From the NCBI RefSeq assembly GCF_030815865.1, contig NZ_JAUSXI010000001.1, positions 1,736,001 through 1,800,000 of the forward strand: a DNA stretch of 64,000 nucleotides, in the 5' to 3' direction. A program made the position numbers and the translations under genes. Positions within the stretch are counted from its first letter, which is position 1, and each line of letters opens with the position of its first letter. Of the stretch, positions 60,098 to 64,000 are shown piece by piece. A model generated the notes under the pieces. The model was not told where the DNA came from, searched no databases, and saw only the letters and a program-made list of their open reading frames with translations. The stretch comes from Arthrobacter globiformis. GTDB taxonomy: Bacteria > Actinomycetota > Actinomycetes > Actinomycetales > Micrococcaceae.

Positions 60098-61510
60098 ATG
60101 TCATCGCCTGCAACGTCAACGGAACATGGCACCGCCAAACCGGTGAACTCCAAGGGCAAAGTGATCTTTGCCAGCCTCATCGGAACGACGATCGAGTTCT
60201 ATGACTTCTACATCTACGCAACCGCGTCGGTGCTGGTCTTCCCCAAGCTGTTCTTCCCCCAGGCAACGGAGATCAACGCCCTCCTGAGCTCTTTCGCAAT
60301 TTTCGGCGTCGCGTTCGTCGCCCGGCCCATCGGCTCGGTCCTGTTCGGACACTTCGGCGACAAGTTCGGCCGCAAGGGCACCCTGGTGGCCTCCCTCCTC
60401 ACCATGGGCCTGGCCACCTTCTTCATCGGGCTGCTGCCCACCGCCTCCGTGGCCGGCTGGGCCGTCCTCGCGCCGCTGATGCTGGTGCTGCTTCGCTTTG
60501 CCCAGGGGCTTGCGCTCGGCGGTGAGTGGTCCGGCGCGGCACTGCTGGCCACGGAGAACGCCCCCGAAGGCAAGCGGGCCATCTACGGAACGTTCCCGCA
60601 GCTCGGTGCCCCCATTGGCTTCATCCTGGCCAACCTGCTCTTCATCTGGTTCAACGCCGCCCTCAGCCCGGAGGAATTTGCGGCCTGGGGCTGGCGAGTT
60701 CCGTTCTTGCTCAGCGCCGTCCTGGTGATCGTGGGCCTGTATGTGCGACTCAAGCTGGTGGAAAGTGTCTCGTTCCAGAAGGTCCTGAAAGAAGACAAAG
60801 TGGTAAAGGTTCCGTTCGCGGCAACCTTCAAGAACCACTGGCGCCCGGTGCTGGCCGGAACCTTCATCATGCTGGCTACCTACGTGCTGTTCTACATCAT
60901 GACCTCCTTCACCCTGACCTACGGCACCAAGCCCGCCTCCGTTGAGGCCGCCCAGGCCGCCGCGGAGAAGGCCGGCAAGCCGATGTCCGCTGCCGAAATC
61001 GCCAGCTTCGTTCCCGGCCTGGGTGTTTCCCGCGGTGACTTCCTCTGGATGCTGATCCTCGGCGTCGTCTTCTTCGGTATCTTCACCCTCGTGTCCGGCC
61101 CGCTGGCCGAGAAGTGGGGCCGCCGCAAGTTCCTCATGGGCGTCACCGCAGGCATCTTTGTGTTCGGCGCACTCTGGTTCACCATGTTCGGACCCGGCCC
61201 CGGAGCAGCAATCGTCGGCCTCATCGTGGGCTTCACGCTGATGGGCCTGACCTTCGGCCCGATGGCGGCGATCCTGCCGGAGCTGTTCCCGTCCAATGTG
61301 CGGTACACCGGCTCGGCCGTGGCGTACAACCTCTCCAGCGTCATCGGCGCCGCTCCGGCGTCGTTCATTGCCATTGCCCTGTGGCAGGCGACCGGCGGCA
61401 GCACCTGGCTCGTCGGCGTCTACATGGCAGCCGCTGCCGTGCTGACGTTCATCGCGCTGTGGATCACCCGCGAAACCAAGAACACGGACTACGAGAACAA
61501 CGTGGCCTGA
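60098..61510 (+). CDS. MFS transporter, metabolite:H+ symporter (MHS) family
   Basis: 470 aa, about 12 membrane helices. MHS features: GTTIEFYDFYIYATASVLVFP at the N-terminus, GHFGDKFGRKGTLVASLLTM in loop 2-3 and GPLAEKWGRRKFLMG in the second half. A cytosolic loop insert (VEAAQAAAEKAGKPMSAAEI) is notable and also occurs in shikimate/alpha-ketoglutarate-type permeases. ATG 60098 has no strong ribosome site. Paralogue of the gene at 4325. The substrate is unknown; it is not obviously linked to nitrogen uptake despite its position. Confidence 0.85.
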   Translation: MSSPATSTEHGTAKPVNSKGKVIFASLIGTTIEFYDFYIYATASVLVFPKLFFPQATEINALLSSFAIFGVAFVARPIGSVLFGHFGDKFGRKGTLVASLLTMGLATFFIGLLPTASVAGWAVLAPLMLVLLRFAQGLALGGEWSGAALLATENAPEGKRAIYGTFPQLGAPIGFILANLLFIWFNAALSPEEFAAWGWRVPFLLSAVLVIVGLYVRLKLVESVSFQKVLKEDKVVKVPFAATFKNHWRPVLAGTFIMLATYVLFYIMTSFTLTYGTKPASVEAAQAAAEKAGKPMSAAEIASFVPGLGVSRGDFLWMLILGVVFFGIFTLVSGPLAEKWGRRKFLMGVTAGIFVFGALWFTMFGPGPGAAIVGLIVGFTLMGLTFGPMAAILPELFPSNVRYTGSAVAYNLSSVIGAAPASFIAIALWQATGGSTWLVGVYMAAAAVLTFIALWITRETKNTDYENNVA

Positions 61511-61534
61511 TTCCCAGGTTTAGATGCATAAACG

Positions 61535-61567
61535 AAAATGCCCGGTGTGGATCACACCGGGCATTTT
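61535..61567. terminator. Bidirectional intrinsic terminator
   Basis: Perfect 15-bp stem AAAATGCCCGGTGTG / CACACCGGGCATTTT around GAT. The A/T ends give a T-run on both strands. It lies between the converging MHS transporter (stop 61510) and the carboxylase (stop 61611). Confidence 0.92.
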
Positions 61568-61610
61568 CATGAGCTGTTTCAGTTTTCGATCGACTGAGTC
61601 TTCAGTCGCC

Positions 61611-63422
61611 TTAGTCTTCGATGGTCGCGATCACGGCACCTGCTGCCACCGTCTGGCCGGCCGCGGCGGACAGACCGGTGATGGTGCCCGCGCGGTGAGC
61701 CGTGAGCGGCTGCTCCATCTTCATCGCCTCTAGTACGACGACGAGTTCACCTTCGGCGACGACGTCACCGTCGGCCACGGCCACCTTAACAATGGTTCCC
61801 TGCATTGGGGAGGTCAGGGCGTTGCCGCCCGCGACGGCGGTGGCGCCGCCGGTGCGGCTGCGCTTCTTGGACTTGGCCGGCTTCGCGCCGGCAGCTGCGG
61901 CCCCGCCGAAGCCGAGGCTGGCAGGCAGTGCCACCTCGAGGCGCTTGCCGCCCACTTCCACCACCACGGTGCGGCGCTCAGCGGCTTCCTCACCCTCCGG
62001 GGCGGCACCGTTTGGCGTCCACGCGGGAAGATCGTTGACGAACTCGGTTTCAATCCAGCGCGTATGGACGCTAAACGGACCCTCGGCGGGCGCGAACGCA
62101 GGGTTGCTGACCACGGCCAGGTCGAAGGGGATGACGGTGGGAATGCCTTCCACCACCATCTCCTCAAGGGCGCGGCGGGCCCGCTGCAGGGCCTGCGGGC
62201 GGTTCGCTCCGGTGACGATCAGCTTGGACAGCATGGAGTCGAAGTTGCCGCTGATGACGTCGCCCTCTTCGATGCCGGAGTCAATGCGGATGCCGGGCCC
62301 GGTGGGGTTCTTCAGGGTAGTCACGGTGCCCGGTGCGGGCATGAAGTTGCGGCCCGGATCCTCGCCAGTGATGCGGAACTCCAAGGAGTGGCCGCGCACC
62401 TCGGGGTCGCCGTAGCCAAGCTCCTCGCCGCAGGCCAGACGGAACTGCTCGCGGACCAGGTCGATGCCGGTCACTTCCTCTGAGACGCAGTGCTCCACCT
62501 GCAGGCGGGTGTTGACCTCGAGGAAGGAGATGGTGCCGTCCTGGCCGACAAGGAACTCGCAGGTTCCGGCGCCGAGGTAGCCGGCTTCCTTCAGGATGGC
62601 CTTGGACGATTCGTAGAGGCGCCGGTTCTGCTCCTCCGTCAGGAAGGGGGCCGGGGCCTCCTCCACGAGCTTCTGGTTGCGGCGCTGGAGTGAGCAGTCG
62701 CGGGTGGAGACCACCACCACGTTGCCGTGGGCGTCGGCGAGGCACTGTGTCTCTACGTGGCGGGGGGCGTCGAGGAACCGCTCAATGAAGCACTCACCGC
62801 GGCCGAAGGCGGCCGTGGCCTCGCGGACGGCGGAATCGAAGAGTTCGGGGATTTCCTCGCGGGTGCGGGCCACCTTGATGCCGCGCCCGCCGCCGCCGAA
62901 GGCAGCCTTGATGGCCACAGGCAGGCCGAACTTGTCCGCGAATTCCAGGATTTCCTCGGCGGACTCAACGGGGTCGGCGGTGCCGGGGACCTGCGGGGCG
63001 CCCACCTTCTCGGCGATGTGGCGGGCCCGGACCTTGTCGCCCAGGGCGGAAATGGCCTCCGGTGACGGGCCGATCCAGGTGATGCCGGCGTCGATGACCT
63101 TGGCTGCGAACTGGGCGTTCTCGGACAGGAAGCCGTAGCCGGGGTGGATGGCGTCAGCGCCGGACTGGCGGGCTATCTCGATCAGCTTGTCCATCACAAG
63201 GTAGGACTCAGCTGCCGTGTTACCGCCCAGGGCATATGCTTCGTCGGCGAGCCGGACGTGGAGGGCGTCCCGGTCAGGATCGGCGTAGACGGCGACGGAG
63301 GCGATGCCCTCGTCCCGGGCTGCGCGGATAACGCGGACTGCGATCTCACCGCGGTTCGCGATCAGAACCTTGGTGAGTTTTGAATGCACTGGACCTGCGG
63401 ACTGCTCCGGCTTTACTGACAA
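61611..63422 (-). CDS. accA3: Acetyl-/propionyl-CoA carboxylase alpha subunit (biotin carboxylase + BCCP)
   Basis: 603 aa. Biotin carboxylase domain (about 15-460) with [20 protein letters not shown], the ATP-grasp loop [12 protein letters not shown], and catalytic [13 protein letters not shown] linker ([12 protein letters not shown]) leads to the BCCP domain with the biotinylated lysine K568 in [14 protein letters not shown] 63422 is chosen because AAGGAG lies five bases upstream; GTG 63389 (VHSKLTKV) is an alternative. A TAGGCT box lies near 63447-63452. It supplies malonyl- or methylmalonyl-CoA with a carboxyltransferase not seen here. Confidence 0.93.
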   Translation of the reverse strand: MSVKPEQSAGPVHSKLTKVLIANRGEIAVRVIRAARDEGIASVAVYADPDRDALHVRLADEAYALGGNTAAESYLVMDKLIEIARQSGADAIHPGYGFLSENAQFAAKVIDAGITWIGPSPEAISALGDKVRARHIAEKVGAPQVPGTADPVESAEEILEFADKFGLPVAIKAAFGGGGRGIKVARTREEIPELFDSAVREATAAFGRGECFIERFLDAPRHVETQCLADAHGNVVVVSTRDCSLQRRNQKLVEEAPAPFLTEEQNRRLYESSKAILKEAGYLGAGTCEFLVGQDGTISFLEVNTRLQVEHCVSEEVTGIDLVREQFRLACGEELGYGDPEVRGHSLEFRITGEDPGRNFMPAPGTVTTLKNPTGPGIRIDSGIEEGDVISGNFDSMLSKLIVTGANRPQALQRARRALEEMVVEGIPTVIPFDLAVVSNPAFAPAEGPFSVHTRWIETEFVNDLPAWTPNGAAPEGEEAAERRTVVVEVGGKRLEVALPASLGFGGAAAAGAKPAKSKKRSRTGGATAVAGGNALTSPMQGTIVKVAVADGDVVAEGELVVVLEAMKMEQPLTAHRAGTITGLSAAAGQTVAAGAVIATIED

Positions 63423-63464
63423 GGCGTCTCCTTCTTTCCTTCAGGGAGCCTAGCCTGATTTTGA

Positions 63465-63493
63465 GGATTCCGCCGATATTACTGGCGGAATCC
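63465..63493. terminator. Hairpin between maf and the carboxylase gene
   Basis: Perfect 10-bp stem GGATTCCGCC / GGCGGAATCC with a nine-base loop, 30 bp downstream of the maf stop on the minus strand. No strong T-run; it may end maf transcription ahead of the carboxylase promoter (TAGGCT, 63447-63452). Confidence 0.5.
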
Positions 63494-63524
63494 GCGGGTA
63501 AGAGGCCCGGTCTTTGTAGGGAAG

Positions 63525-64000
63525 CTACAACTCCCCGGGAATTGCCGAGTCCGGCAGGTCCTGCCAGAACTCGGTGATGCTCACGTTCGCCTGGGCCAGC
63601 AGGGAGCGCAGGGTGGAAACCGACAATCCGACGACGGCGTGCGGGTCGCCGTCCACTTTCCGGATGAAGGCGCCGCCAAGGCCGTCGATGGTAAAGGAGC
63701 CGGCACAGTGCAGCGGCTCGCCGGTGGCAATGTAGGCGTCGATCTCCGCGAGCTCCATCTCCATGAAGTGCACCTCCGCGGAGGCGACGCTGCCCAGCGT
63801 GGCGCCGGAGCCGCCGTCGTCGTCCGTGTCGCGGCAGTCCACCAACCAGTGGCCGGTGTGCAGGACCCCGCTGCTGCCGCTCATCCGGAGCATCCGCTGC
63901 CGGGCAACGTCCACGGTGTACGGCTTGCCGTGTGACTCGCCGTCGAACTCGAACACGGAATCGCAGCCGAGCACCAGGGCGCCCTCGGCCTCCGGCAGCG
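63525..64000 (-). CDS. maf: Maf-like nucleoside triphosphate pyrophosphatase, N-terminus cut by window edge
   Basis: The leftward frame is open to base 64000 and ends at 63525, showing about 158 C-terminal residues (PEAEGALVLGCDSVFEFDGE onward). Family motifs: LGCDSVFEFDGESHGKPYTV, TGHWLVDC, the EIDAYIATGEPLHCAGSFTI segment, and GDPHAVVGLSVSTLRSLL. Maf proteins hydrolyse nucleoside triphosphates, including modified ones. The N-terminal SxSPRR loop lies outside the window. Its position ahead of the carboxylase gene is common in actinobacteria. Confidence 0.88.
   Translation of the reverse strand, partial: LPEAEGALVLGCDSVFEFDGESHGKPYTVDVARQRMLRMSGSSGVLHTGHWLVDCRDTDDDGGSGATLGSVASAEVHFMEMELAEIDAYIATGEPLHCAGSFTIDGLGGAFIRKVDGDPHAVVGLSVSTLRSLLAQANVSITEFWQDLPDSAIPGEL

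Overview
The window is high-GC actinobacterial DNA, most likely from the Arthrobacter/Pseudarthrobacter group (Micrococcaceae). Signs of this are RpfB, an LpdA-type quinone reductase, an SCO4848-family membrane protein, a HemD/winged-helix regulator of the NnaR type, frequent GTG/TTG starts, and many genes whose start codon lies 6-7 nt after a TANNNT -10 box (leaderless transcription). Both ends cut a gene: a protein O-mannosyltransferase at base 1 and a Maf pyrophosphatase at base 64000. No rRNA, insertion sequence, prophage or CRISPR array was seen. One tRNA (Gln, TTG) is present.

Layout. (1) 1-18.5 kb is the conserved housekeeping block pmt <> rsmI, tatD, rpfB, rsmA, ispE, ABC-F ATPase. 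It is interrupted by gabD, an MHS-type transporter and a MoxR/DUF58/transglutaminase operon, and a TetR gene closes it. (2) 18.6-22.9 kb holds tRNA-Gln, glmU, prs, rplY (with a structured leader) and pth. (3) 23-34.7 kb separates pth from mfd. It contains two very large ATPase-LuxR regulators in tandem, an intergenic stretch that may encode a small RNA, sufS-sufU, nhaA and small conserved genes. (4) 34.9-41.7 kb has mfd with an internal hexapeptide repeat, a YdjM-like membrane protein, an EamA transporter and deoC. (5) 41.7-59.8 kb is mainly nitrate/nitrite assimilation: nirB-sumT-nnaR leftward, nirD divergent, and narK-nasC-nasB leftward. Between them lie pgm, an Rrf2 regulator, a purine nucleoside phosphorylase, the quinone reductase and two uncharacterised genes. 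(6) 60-64 kb has a second MHS transporter, an acyl-CoA carboxylase biotin-carrying subunit and the C-terminal part of Maf.

How the genes work together. NarK imports nitrate, NasC with NasB reduces it to nitrite, and NirB/NirD reduce nitrite to ammonium with siroheme, whose precursor is methylated by SumT. NnaR-like protein is encoded in the nirB operon. The nirB, nirD and narK promoters all carry a GAAAC pentamer exactly 10 bp upstream of a TANNNT -10 box. At nirB this pentamer is the last of six pentamers spaced at exactly 11 bp. This matches a GlnR-type operator and gives all three promoters one shared design.

Other notable sequence: two dispersed palindromic repeat families (copies at 17648 and 42792; 21321 and 32296), a 28-bp palindrome inside nasC, a 54-bp perfect duplication inside mfd, and a nested-helix leader in front of rplY.
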